From: Brienomyrus brachyistius
Lineage: Eukaryota > Chordata > Actinopteri > Osteoglossiformes > Mormyridae
Reading direction: 5' to 3'
Length of the DNA: 64,000 bases
Assembly: GCF_023856365.1 (NCBI RefSeq)
Contig: NC_064539.1
Span: 21,393,019 to 21,457,018 of the forward strand
A program made the position numbers and the translations under genes. The notes under the pieces were generated by a model. It had not been told where the DNA came from. It searched no databases and worked only from the letters and a program-made list of their open reading frames with translations. Below, piece after piece: positions 34,601-46,900 of this stretch; position 1 is the stretch's first letter, and the number at the start of each line of letters is the position of its first letter.

Positions 34601-37581
34601 CGACAACTCAGCCAAGATCAGGCTGAACTGATGCTCACACAGCAGCTTCCACAGCGCCAGTGTCTGGCAGGAACGATGCACCAGCTGCTGAATTCCCTGC
34701 AGGGAAGCCTTCTCATAGGCCTGCGCCTCCGCTGTCAAGCACATGGGGAGCGGTGTCAGGGCGAGGGGACAAACTCATTAGGTGTAGGAACTTGGCCCTT
34801 AGTTCCTCAGAGGAAGTTCCAGAACCCTTTCTCAGTACCTACTCCACGCTCGGATCTTTTCATTCGAACACACATCATTGGGCAGGCGCTTACAGAGATA
34901 AATTTGCTGACTGGTTGACCGTGAGCAACGGCACCAACATGGAAGTTATGCTAAAATGCAGAGATTAAGATGCAGCGCAGCGAAAATCGAGCAGATGATA
35001 TTACTTTTGTACCTCGATTACATCTAATGCATCAAACACCATGTTGACCGGAATAGACGACGGGGTTATTTGTCTCAGAATATGTCTGGAAAAAGTAGTA
35101 TCTCATATTCGGGATCTAGACAAGAAGGGGAATAGACGGCACCAAATATGATATTTCGTAACGAGCGTTTTGACTTGCCGCAACATAGACCTGCCGTAAG
35201 ATTTGTAAGAGTCAAAAGGTGAGTATCATGGCAGGTGTGTGAGAGCTGGCCGCACCTGCAATGTGTGTGTCTGCCGCGTCGTGCAGATCGGCGGCTTCCT
35301 GGCTGCGCCACTGTTTAATACACTTACTGTAATCCCATTGCCTGTGGTTGCTTGTTCTTGTGAAATTTTGGTGCATTTTTTCTTTATAAAAAGGTAACAT
35401 TTGGTATTCCAAAAACCTTTTCTAAAAAAATAGAAAAAGAAAAGTGTGTGGGGTGGGGGGGGGTCGTCTTGTATTCGGGCCAGTACAGTGATACATTTTT
35501 TGCTTGGGCCTCCATATCCCTGCATCGGAAAATTCAGTCGATAACCAACAAACTTTTGTCTAATATCGCCAGTGGTGAAACTTGCCAGTGCTTAACGGCA
35601 TAACATTGAATTGATTTTTTTATTATGTGGAAAATGAAAGATCAACCTGCTGGGCAGATTTAACAACAAATAAATTACAGGAAAAAAGGCTCGTGTCCTA
35701 TTTGATTGCGGACGAGCCACCAAAAGATAACAAAACTTGTTCATCCTCCGCTGTTTCAGGGTGGCAGTGTAGTTTGACCCTATGAGCTTTGTGGGGGCAG
35801 TACTGGGGGACAGGGACTTACTTACTGTGGTGCAGTGTGAGGGGGCAGTACTGGGGGACAGGGACTTACTGTGGTGCAGTGTGAGGGGGCAGTACTGGGG
35901 GACAGGGACTTACTGTGGTGCAGTGTGAGGGGGCAGTACTGGGGGACAGGGACTTACTGTGGTGCAGTGTGGGGAGAGTGACGGAAAGAGGGACAGAAAG
36001 GAAGCAGGACTTACTGTGGTATTTCCTCTGGAGCTCCTGCTGAACCTGCTGAGAGCTGCTGCCCCCATCTGGCCGCATGAAGCCCAGAAGTCGCTGCTGC
36101 AAATTGGCTGAGGTGCTGAAGCTGTGGGGGGAGGACAGAAATATCAGCCGAGAGCCTGAGGGATGAGAAGGCTGGTGAAAGGGCGGAGCTTAGGTACCTG
36201 GCCACACCCAGGGAGGCGGGGCTGAACTGAGAATTCCTGTCCAGGAAGTCTTTCAGGCCACAGAGCTCGAAGAGGACCGTCTCCAAGTGCTGGGAGCTGA
36301 CGGAACTCTCCATCTGGGGGCGGGACACGCGCATCGATATATATCACGGCCACACCCTCGCAAATAAGGCCGCAGGTCGAGATTCATGTTTCCAGAGTAG
36401 CAGTTACGGAGAACTTCCTGTCCGCTCAGCTCCCCATAGACAGTAACGGAGTATCCGACCTAACGTGCCTCCCCACTTATCACCACTCACCCTTACAGCT
36501 CAGCACTGACATCACCGGCATCCACCTCGCCCCCCACGACGAGAGAGACCGGACGGCTAACAGACATGCAGCCGCGAGACGCGGGCCTCGCCTCGAACCT
36601 GCGGCCGCTGCCACGTACTGCGACTCACCACGCTCAGTATCTGGCCCCCTCTGCTGACGGGCTTCTCCACGGCCAGGCTGCCGTCCCAGATGCTCCTGAG
36701 GACAGGGAGGAGTGAGCAAGCAGGAGTACATCCACGTTAAAGCCCTCCCCCCCCACCCCAAGCGTGGCCAGTGGACTCTCACCCCAGGATGCGGCTGAAG
36801 TACAGGCAGATGCCGTTGTGCTTCCCGGAGAAGACCACCTCGGGGCCTGCGGATCCCCCAGTCAGAGGGGGCGCCCCAGGACTGGCAGGGATTAAGGGTG
36901 TGGACATGCTGGCGGGCACCAGACCTGGGAGAGGAAGGGGCACCTTAGAGCAAAGCTTAAATGAAACACCTCTGCCATCCTGCCCCCAGCATCAGCTGAC
37001 ATTATCCACCACCATCACCTGACACACGGTACATCCGAGCGGGACAGGTAGCCTTTCCCCCCCAGGATGAGGTACCCTACCTGGGGCAGGTGTGGCTAGG
37101 AAGCTGGGGTTGGGGAGGGGGCTGCCCACAGATACCGGGGACCCTGTGGGTTGAGAATCACCGGCATGTGACCTTTGAACTGCATCATGTGGTTTCACAT
37201 ATCTGACCTCATTTGCTGACATATAAAGTGATGAGAGGCTCACCTGGGACGGGCGAGCCGAAGAGGGGCCCCAGGTTGCTGGGCGCGGCGAGGGCCGAGG
37301 CGAAGCGCATCTGGGCCTCACCTCCGTACCTGCACAGGGACCGGGGACGTCAGAGGTGACAGGGATACGGCTTTCTAAGCAGCGCACACACACACACACA
37401 CACACACACGCAAAGGCACACCGCTGACCTGAAGAAGGCCCGCGTGGCCCAGGCTGACACCTCACGGTCGCACGCGGAGCTGGAACACGCCAAAATGAGA
37501 GCGGTGGCACAAGCCTGCTCCTCCTGTGTGGAGACGCACATCAGACACAATGCAGTACCAGGGGCAAGCAACATACCGCAA

Positions 37582-37612
<31 letters not shown>

Positions 37613-40600
37613 CGGGGGGACAGGCTGCACACCTACCCTATGCAGCTTGAAGAAGCGGTCGATCTCCTCTCCCTCACCACCACCGCTGCTCACCAGCAGA
37701 TGGCGCAGCTGGTCCACGGGTCGCAGTTTGTGGAAGATGTGACTCCCCTGAGAAGGGCAGTCAATCAAACACGTTTGTATAAAAGTCTCCCAGGAGTTGA
37801 CACCGAATCAAGAATTATAGAAGTGCTGAAAGATACGCAGAGATGGAGGCAGGCGGACAGACGGACAGAGCAAGGCGGCAGCCCCAGACATCTCCTTCCC
37901 TGGTTACCCACCTTGGCAGAGAGGAGCACAAACATCTTGGGAGGCACATTGTGCTGCTGCACCACGACTGGGGAGTCCGTGAGAGGAACCAGGTCTTTGT
38001 TGACTGGTGTGGAGATCCTGTCCGCCCTGCCCTCCTCAATGGTGGACAGCGCCCATGTGTGGCCATCCACATTGGTGGTCATCTGCAGAGACACAGTCCA
38101 GACAGCGAGCCTAGTTCACCTGTGCTGTGTTGACCAGGGTGACCCCCCTCCCCCCAACAGTGAGGCAGCATTGCCAACCTGAGCCTCCATGAGTGGCTTC
38201 TTGAAGGGGAAGGAATCATGGTTCATACACCACAGAATGTCGCTGTCCTCAGTCTCTGACGCAGCCATCAGCAGGACCCCTGATTAAAGAGCGGGGGGAG
38301 GGGGTTCAGCTCGTGTCAGAATCAGCCTGACGGGAGGCGGGGCCAGACACGAGGGGGCGGGGCTACCTTTGGTGTAGAGCGCCTTGTGAATCTTGGCAGG
38401 CTTCTGCAGTGTAGAAGAGGCAGAGAAGCCCGGCGGAAGGCGCACGTGGATCAGCACCAGGAGGCTGGGCCGGGCAGGGGTGTGTCTGGCATTGGGCAGG
38501 GCGAACGGCGAGGTGCTGAAGTACAGGCGCACCCCTGCGGGCACAGAGAGGCAGCTGAAAGCGGGACGGCCCAGGGGGCAGAGAGCACAGAGAGTGCCTG
38601 GAGGCGTGCCGTACCCGCGTGTGTGATGGCCAGCAGCTGGCAGTCCAGGGACTCCGACCGGTCAATCACAGCGATCTGAACGATGGGTTTGAACACCGAG
38701 CGGTCGATGGTCCTGGGGACACACACCAGTCAGCCAGCTTACCAGTAAGCCAACGTGACCCCCTGGTCACCCCACTCCTGACTGAGCCCACCTGGCGATG
38801 TTTCCGGCTGCTGCCACAATGGAGCTCTGGGACATGGCGGCCACTCTGCTCATACCCTGCCCGTCCGCGCCCAGGTCGTACATCTGCAGAAAGGCAGCGC
38901 AGCTCGTCATCGTGTCTAAACTTAAAGCTCCTTTTGACTCTTAGCAGGTAGCGGCAGGAAAGAGCATCGACTGAGATGCTTGAGAACTGGCCCAAAACAC
39001 TTATGATTCAACTTATTTCTGTGCTGAAGTGTGACATTTAAACTTTTTCACTTTACTTGACAGGGCACAAATAATTGGTAATAACTCAGTTACTACTGAA
39101 GTATAAAATCATGAACAAATATAGTCACTACTTGTGATAAAAAAAAAAAAAGCATCACGATTCATTAATGGTGAACAAACGAGATCGGTACTTCGTGACT
39201 TGTTCTTTCAGTAGTTCACAGACATTCACAGAATTAAGACAGATAAAATATGTATTACAGGATATTCGTATTTCACTGTATTCCTCCAGGACACCCTCTG
39301 ACAGCATTACAGCCAGGACCCCTGCTAGTGTTAGAACCCACTACCTTCTGGGTGCAGGTCGGGACCCTTAACCCGATGGGCAGCCTACCTGTAGAACCCC
39401 CTTCTCAGAGCGCGTGTAGAGGATGTTGCGGGAGTTGTCGACAGCAATCTGAACCACAGGGTCTGTGCGGAGAGACGACACTGCGATTGAGGCGAACTTC
39501 GAGGAGTCCAATGAAAGCCCCCCGCACTGCCACTAGACCTGCATCACGTGGATCTCAGGTCATGGTGAGCAACAGAACAATAATATATTGTGACCAGCTG
39601 CAACTGCATCCAGGATAAGCGTCTCATAGTCATCACTGGAACTGCGAGTCAGCACTATTTAACATTATTATAACAGCAGAAACCAGCAAACCCCCGTCAC
39701 GCAATGCCTGAGTGTTCAGAGGCTGCAACAGTACTACAATAAAAACAAACTGAGGTGAAATAACATTACACCTTGCATAACATCCCAGTTCTGTCTGTAT
39801 ATGTCTATTCATGGTTAATTGCCTATTTCAGTGGATCAAACCCAATGACTAGATCTTGAACTTAACTGATCTTTTCTAACCCGTTACCTAACTTGATGGA
39901 AAAAAAGCAGCAAACAGATTTTGTACACCATCAGAGTGCTAAAAATACTGCACTTGTGTCACATGGTAAACACGCAGTCCGCAGAGAGGTTTTCTGCGTT
40001 GACGAGCGTGCGGCATGGCTGATGAGAAGGAACTGGTTCCAAAAGAAGGTTCTGCTTTGACTGTGTGGTTAGGATTTCCAAAATCCAACATGGACCGATC
40101 TTCTGTAATTTACAGACTTTCCAGAGATACCGACAACGCAAACAATCCTTTTAACCACCTGAAATGTAAACACCATAAATAACATGCAAAAAGTTTGCCT
40201 ATGAGTACCTATTATTATAACGCTACAAGTATTTCTTGCAAGGATGGAATAACCGGGTAAGTGGTTAAATGGTCAACCTGCATTACTATATACATTCCAA
40301 TTTGGATGGTTTGTAAACATACAAGCAAAAAAAAAAAAAGCGATCTGAATCGTGGATCATGATTAAAACTTACAACATTTTGGCCATAAAGCCCACTGCT
40401 GGTTTGATCCCCCCCCCCCACAGTGCCTCACCATCCTCAGAAAAGGAGAACTGCAGCAGGGAGGGCACGAGGAAGGACAAGCTGCTCTTGGAGTGGTTGA
40501 TCTTCCGGCAGCGTTGGCTGAACCAGCCGGCCTCTGCCTGGTAGGCGATCTCGTACAGGCAGCCATCCTTGCCCGCCAGGAAGATGCGGCCCAGGTCAGT

Positions 40601-41748
40601 GGAGGCCACGGCCAGCAGGTAGGTGTTGTCCGTCGGGATGGAGTACAGGGGGTCTGGCAGCAGCTGCATGCCACCCACCACGCTGTCATTCAGCCCTGTG
40701 GAAGGGGCATGAGGGGATAAATGCAGCAAACGGTGACTGCAGCTTGGCAAAAGGCACGCAGAGCAAGGTCCTCGGGGGAGGGACTCACCTCCCTGGGCTC
40801 TGGGGAAGCTGAGGCCCAAGATGACAACATCCACAGGAGTGGCCAGCACCAGCAGGAAGTGGATATGGGGCTGGAAGATGCCTAAGACAGAGACGGCCAT
40901 AAGCGATGACACAGACAGCCCTCACATACCAACAGGGAAACGCGGGGCTGTGAAGCTGCTCACCTTCCTTTGGTTTGACCAGCCCCACGGACAGGATGGT
41001 TTCACTCAGACCGTCGAAGTACGCCACGTCCCCTCTGGCCAGATGAACCCAAGTTAGCATCATCCGGCGACACCCACCCACCAGAACACAATCAGTGACA
41101 TCACAGTACCCACCCGTCCTCGTAGTTCCACATGAAGATGTCGTTGTCCACAGTGAGCCAGGCCCGGCTGATCTCAGGGAAAACTCCCATCATGCAGTTG
41201 CACTGCATGTCTGTGGGGCATCATGGTTAAGGCTCTCAGATATTACAGCAACTCCAGAATATTACTTAGATATAAAATACACCTCAATCCGGCAGACCAG
41301 TGGACAGAAGCAGTTCTTATTTATGCCTTCTGGCAGTAATGCAAGTTGAAGGATACGACCAAACTGTTCCACCAGCTCGGGGGGAAGGGGAACCCTGCGG
41401 ACAGCACTCAGCTCGGGGAGACTAGGCACGCTGATCAGCCCCGGACCCTGGAGAGGATAATCCATGTCCGACACCCCCGACAGGGAAGGCATGTCTGCAT
41501 CAGAGATGGAGAGAAGCAGATCAAGACAGACGGGAATGTAAGCAGTGACAAGCAGAAACGTTAGTAAATCAGAGCAAAAACACGGCAGCTGTCAGTGGGT
41601 ACTCACTATGTGCGGGAACACTGAGGAGCTCTGATAGGTCAGGGAAGCAGCGGTCTTCCTGCAAGTGACGATCAATTAGCCGCCCTGCGTTATCCAGTGC
41701 TTCGTGCAGGGCAGCGGCCGAGCTGCTGGGGCCCAAGTTGGACGGCAT
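31684..41748 (-). CDS. nup155: NUP155, inner-ring nucleoporin
   Basis: Scaffold nucleoporin of the pore inner ring (yeast Nup157/170), with an N-terminal beta-propeller (about residues 50-500) and a C-terminal alpha-solenoid. Exons: 41607..41748, 41357..41494, 41114..41210, 40964..41034, 40789..40881, 40432..40695, 39389..39462, 38792..38883, 38615..38712, 38367..38534, 38179..38279, 37912..38082, 37637..37747, 37429..37523, 37244..37329, 37081..37143, 36783..36924, 36629..36695, 36198..36313, 36015..36121, 34598..34731, 34322..34513, 34104..34242, 33883..34018, 33657..33810, 33465..33569, 33232..33386, 33019..33148, 32822..32935, 32619..32739, 32403..32513, 32096..32232, 31905..32011, 31684..31822. 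They sum to 4170 bases, 1389 codons plus stop (human 1391). Hallmarks: [76 protein letters not shown], and C-terminal [13 protein letters not shown]. The start matches the human MPSxLG N-terminus. No break. Confidence 0.97.
34732..36014. other. Largest NUP155 intron (exons 20-21)
   Basis: 1.28 kb. Apart from the 44 bp array at 35784-35970 it is AT-rich and unremarkable; no gene or recognisable transposon. Confidence 0.7.
35784..35970. repeat. 44 bp tandem repeat containing copies of the exon 20 splice donor
   Basis: Four units. The block TTACTGTGGT recurs at 35822, 35866, 35910 and 35954, exactly 44 bases apart. On the transcript strand each reads ACCACAGTAAG(T), the same as the true 5' splice site of NUP155 exon 20 (TTACTGTGGT at 36011-36020). 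The array starts about 50 bases into the intron. Confidence 0.95.
37384..37409. repeat. (CA)n microsatellite
   Basis: About 12-13 CA units in the 99 bp NUP155 intron between exons 37429..37523 and 37244..37329. Confidence 0.9.
37583..37612. repeat. G30 homopolymer (C30 in the NUP155 pre-mRNA)
   Basis: Thirty consecutive G on the plus strand, in the 113 bp intron between NUP155 exons 37637..37747 and 37429..37523. Expect length polymorphism and sequencing error. Confidence 0.95.
38884..40431. other. Two NUP155 introns around exon 39389..39462
   Basis: AT-rich. 39290-39385 resembles the end of a common fish interspersed repeat (the phrase GAACCCACTACCTTCTGGG). Nothing else recognised; open frames here are short and unconserved. 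Confidence 0.5.
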
Positions 41749-43165
41749 CGCCGGGAAAACAAAACAAGCCTGGACAAGAAGCGGAGTCGGCACTGATCAG
41801 ACATGGTGTGAGGCTATAATATGCGAGTAAACAGCTACCAGCGTAATTCACCAACACCGACAGAAACCACTGCTCAGAAGTGCACGATATGCAAGATACC
41901 TTCCCGAAATAAGGTCATACCTCCTCTTTTTCGGATCTAAAACGCCGGAATGTCAACATGAAACAAAGCGAAATCCTGGACATTTGCTATGTACGGTCAG
42001 AATACTTTCAGTGCGCATATCTGCGTGGCTGTGATGACTCTCTTTGCGTCCTATCTCCGGTGTCCACTTTTTTGCAAAGCACTGGCGGGTCAGTACAGTT
42101 AAAGTGCCGGCAAAACGCGGGACTTACAAAAACCTAACAAACCCAAAGTACACAGAATGTGACATACTTAAACAAACCGTACACTTACCTTAATCTAAAT
42201 TCCCGGTTTTATGATTAACTGAAGCGCTGCGGATATGTTTTAATGACACTCTCCCTAAAATTTGCAAGACTTCCCAGGTTCCAACACTTACAACAACCTC
42301 CACCGTATCCCGCCAGCCTCATGCCGTCGAGTAAAAGGTCAAAAGTCAGAGCGATAACTTCCGGTGACTCCACGCGAGACACGGAGCCATCGCGCTACAG
42401 CGCCGCCGGAGTCTGCGGCCAACGTGCATCATTACACCACTACCGACATGAATTAAACTTTGCGCATCTGAGAAACTGTTACTTCGATGAACGTCTCACT
42501 TGTTAAAATGAGATCAAGGAATACATACATATATAGATATCTATATCTATATATATATATATATATATATATATAGATATAACATTGAGGTGGTTCACCT
42601 TCAGTCTCGTCATGTATTTTATTAAAAATTGAATAGTGAAATTTATCAGGCATTGGCAGAGAACAAATAGGGCATTATATCTAATTCACTGGCTTTCGAC
42701 AACAGTGTGGTACCCATTTCAACTCAATGGTCTGTGCTGAGGAACAGGCCAGGGATATATCTATGGAGGCCAAGACCACATTGAAAACACTGCCCACAGT
42801 TTCTTTGAGTGGTGGAGCAGAAGTCCAGATGTTCCTCTACAGAAATGAACTTCCTCCTCCAGTGAAGAGAGCATGGCTTCCACTCTCCAAAACAACTCCG
42901 GGTGTTCCCAGACAGCTCGGTGGGAAGGTGGGGGCCTGTGCAGGGGGCCTGGCCCAGAGCCATAGCAGGTCTGCCTACATCTGAAAGACCTGCACTTGTC
43001 TCCTTCCAGATGTGGACTTCATTTAAAAACAAACAAAAGAAAAATTAAAATGGAAAAAGGAACACTAAAGACAGGTTATACAAACTGACATTTAAACTCG
43101 CCTAACGATACTGAGAACAGAAAACAAAAACCCAAAACAAAGTGAGATGCAAACAAGACAAGTAA
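41749..43165. other. Intergenic: NUP155 5' flank and NIPBL 3' flank
   Basis: The NUP155 promoter and 5' UTR should lie in 41749-42450. 42350-42425 is CpG-rich, but no clear core element was found. 42533-42583 is a partly palindromic AT microsatellite. 42724-43032 has an unconserved minus-strand frame of 102 codons that I do not recognise. 43020-43160 is A-rich. No supported gene. Confidence 0.5.
42533..42583. repeat. AT-rich palindromic microsatellite
   Basis: ATAGATATCTATATC followed by about 15 AT units and ending ATAGATAT; the flanks pair as an inverted repeat. Confidence 0.85.
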
Positions 43166-43169
43166 CAAA

Positions 43170-43913
43170 GAGAAGTAAAAAAATTTATTGCAGTATTTGT
43201 TCCGCCAGAAGTGCTGGGGACCTCTTTCCCTCATCACTAGGGTGACCTAATACATCAAAATCTACATTTACAAAAACTCCCCCTGCAGGTAGGCCACAGA
43301 TACTGCATGCGTCCTTTAAAACAGAATAAATAATATCCAGGAGACTCTGCCATTGTACAGCATGAACGACAAAAGGCAACGTAAAAGCTGCTTCCTGCAA
43401 ACTGAGCTATGCTAATGAGAGCCGCCTGGCCCTAGGTTAACTCCAAGAACACTTTTTTAAGAACATCGACACACTAATTTCCAACATTCACTTTAAGTTT
43501 ATTTTTTTAAACAGAATTTATCAGAGATATAAACATTTTTCTTTTTTGTTAAACTATGATACAGTGGGAGTAGAAATCAAAAGACCAGGATTTCTGCTGC
43601 ACAACAGCGAAGGAGCCCCCCCCCCCCATACACACACACGCACACACACACATACATACATTCCCCAAACATCTGCCCCCCTCCTGATTTTCCTGCTGAA
43701 CTCCAACTTGAACCAGATCTCCACCTGAAGTTCGGCACAGACGCATGTTAACAGACTCTTCCTCCAATTCCCTCGGGTCCATCAGAATGCTGCATTTCAA
43801 GTTTGTGTGTCTGTAGTATTCTTAGAAAACGCTGGATCCCAGTGAAGTCAGCCTGTGGGAGGAGTGGGGGGGGGGGGGGGGGGGGGTGTTGGGGGGCTGA
43901 CGTTTTGGGTTCA
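43170..43913 (-). other. NIPBL 3' UTR
   Basis: Region after the stop TAA (43914-43916). AATAAA on the minus strand at 43184-43189 is the likely poly(A) signal, with an alternative near 43497-43502. A G-run on the plus strand (about 43866-43886, C-rich in mRNA) lies 30-50 bases past the stop. A CA/C tract lies at 43615-43660. Confidence 0.65.
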
Positions 43914-46900
43914 TTAGCTGGAAGTCCCCTCCTTGGCCGCGTACAGCGATCGTAAAATCTGCACCACCTTGTTAGTCAGCTTGTGCGAGCTAGTCAAGGA
44001 GATCTTCTTGTAAATGATGTCCGACTCCTTGATGGTGTCCACCCAAGGCACCAGTTTGCGTCCGTCCCGTTTCTTGGCCTCGGCCCAGGCGCCTGAGTAA
44101 GACCCGGCCATCCAGTGTACGCTGTAGCCATTGCTGGTCTTCTGGATGACCCGGGCGATCTGTGGCCGGTCCTTGTACTTGGGGCAGCAGATGGCGATGA
44201 CGTCCATGGCTTCCACCGTCTCGTTCATGTGACCGGATGCCTCGGCGGAGTCGATGCCTCGTCTGGCTTTCCGGGAAGACTGCGGAGAGAGAGAAATGGG
44301 TAATCTGCCCACATCGCCTACCCGATACCACACACAGACCCGCCTGCTCATCTACCCCTGTGTGGCCCCTCACCCCGGGCGTCCTGTCCTCGCCGTCGCT
44401 TTCGTCGTCCTCCGTGTCACCGATGGCAGTGTTGTTCTTGGGGCTGGAGCCGCCCAGTAATGCCGTGATGGCTTTGTTGCGGGCGTTAGCGCTGGCCGAC
44501 GCTTCGCCCTCTTCGTCCTCCTCGTCTGGGTCCAGGTGCTCCATCAGCAGCTTGAACTGAGACACAGGAACAAGACAGGCAGGGGCTGAATCAGTCTGCT
44601 GATCACATGGCCACGGATACTGACAATGCACCTGCAGCTTCCACAACCCCAGGAAGACCAAAAGTACTCACATCCAGGTACTGCCTGACGATCTTCCTCT
44701 TGGTTTCATAACTGAGGTCTGCTTTGTACATGTTGTTGGACAGGAATTCTAGTGTCTGCCGGGGGCTGAAGTGCACATTGGCCTTCCTGTTCACAGCCTT
44801 GTCGTACACCTTGGCCGACTCCGTCGGGGAATATTTCTGGATTTTACTGCAGAGGAGCATTTAAAAAAAAAGGATGAAAAGAGAAAGCTTGAAGGCGATA
44901 CCAAGAGGAGCGTATACATTTAGAGGGTTGATACAGCCATTCAGGAGTCAATGGCTCACCAACGCCCCCTGGTGGCCCAAGCACTCACCTGTCTGAGAAG
45001 CCATAGAGGCTCTTCAGGTGCTGTTTGAGGACCAGGAGTAGCAGGATGCCCTGAGAGGCGTTAGCGAAGTCCAACAGGGGCCCGGGGTTGCTGGGCAGCC
45101 GCTGCATCACTCTGTCCACATCCTCTATCTCCAAGTCCGAATCCAGGTCTGAGTCGGAGTCCACGGCCACCACCGCCTGCTTGGGCTTCTTGGAGCGTCG
45201 TACCACCTCATCTTCATCGCTGCTGTTGTTCCCACTGCTCGGCCCGTCGTCCTCGTCCTCCTCCGAGCCGTCCTTCAGGACCATCTCTCGCGGCTTCGCC
45301 TGGCTCTTTATCTCCTTCTGCAAGGACTGGGGGGCAGAGAGAGGAGTGAGAAGAGACGTGAGCAATGCAGCCGGGCGCAGGACACTCACGCAAAACACAG
45401 CCAGGCAGGGACGCCCACCTCCTTGAAGGACTGCAGCAGGTTGCTCCCTGACACGGACAGCGTGATGTCGATGTGGTGCATGATGAAAAGCGGCTCCTCC
45501 TGGGACTGGAAGGGGAAGCAGGCCAGGTTGTCTGCGATGAACAGCAGCATGTTGACCTCCGTCTTCTGTGGGGGGGAGAGGCTCATATTAAGCAATGGGC
45601 ACACCAAGCGATGCCGGCAGTCTTAGTAAACAGAGGCAGACTTACGGCACTGTCGTCAAACAGGTTGAGCAGTGAGATGAGGAAGGCACGCCGGTGCTGT
45701 CGATTCCCCCGCACCATACTGAAGAGGTGCGAGCACAGCGCAGAGTGCACCTCGTCTGGCCGGAAGCCGCGGATCACCGTGTTCCGAGAGGGCCAGATGG
45801 CCCGCTGGACCTGGTAGCTCATCTTCATTCCCGCCACGGCCTTCATCTGTGGGACGGCACACGCATGAGGGGGTGCCACTGCCAGGGGGAGGGAGCACAG
45901 TATTCCCAAGGGGGGCTGCATACTCACATGGATGAAGCCTGTGTACTTTTTGTCGATTTCCACGAGCTGTTGGTCGGCCTTATTCCTCATGGTGGGTTCC
46001 GGGTCTGTTCCCATGGCGATCAGGTAGGGCACACACTGAATGGCGAGAGGGCAGGTGGTCAGTGGGGGGAGGGGTAAGGGACAGGCAGGGGCCAGGGAGA
46101 AGGGGCAGAGACACACCTGCACAGGGTGGATGAGGCCCTGGTTCAGCGTGAGAGCGATGACGTTGAGGGCGAAATGGCGCACACTGGACTGCGTGTGGAA
46201 GAAGGCCTCCAACACCTGCTTCAGGTACAGCTGCATGATGGAGCTGCTCATGCCCGATGAGATGTCCCCCATCTCCTTCAGGTCCTCCTGCTTCGACAGC
46301 TTCTTCCCTGAGGGGTGAATCATCCCACCAAGGCGGTTACACAACGCAAACGTGTGTGTGCGCGTGTGTGTATGTATGTATGTATGCACGCGTGCTCGCT
46401 CACACTCTCGGTCGGCCTCCTGCATCCGCGTGTCCTCCTCCTGCAGGTACGTTTGCAGATTCTTCAACACCTGGATCTTGAGGTTGATGGAGCTGCTTTC
46501 GGACAGGATGCCATTGTACAGGCTCTTCACATCCTGAGCGAACATCAGGTCTGGGTACTGGATGAACAGAAAGCCTGGAGCCGGGGAGACGAGCATGTTC
46601 AGAGACGGACACACACACCCAGGCTGCCTGGGGAAGCCAGGTGTGAGGAGGGACCCATGTCATCCCTGTGCTTACCCAAGCCGATAATGGCCTTGGTCTG
46701 CACCTCCTCGTCCTCGTGCCTGGTGAAGTACAGCAGCAGCTCCAGCACCTTATCCTTGATAATCACCTGAAGGGAGCAGGTGAACATAGGTGAAGAAAAG
46801 TAACAGAGGCATGATGCACAGGACGAGACAAAACACAGGGCAGGACACAGAGAGGCCGACACTGTGCTCTGGTCGTGTCGCCACACCTTGGTGCCGCCCT

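Noticed and set aside
42724..43032. 102-codon minus-strand frame between NUP155 and NIPBL
   Set aside because: No recognisable family, no neighbouring exons in phase, and it lies beyond the NIPBL poly(A) signal. Kept only as unexplained sequence.
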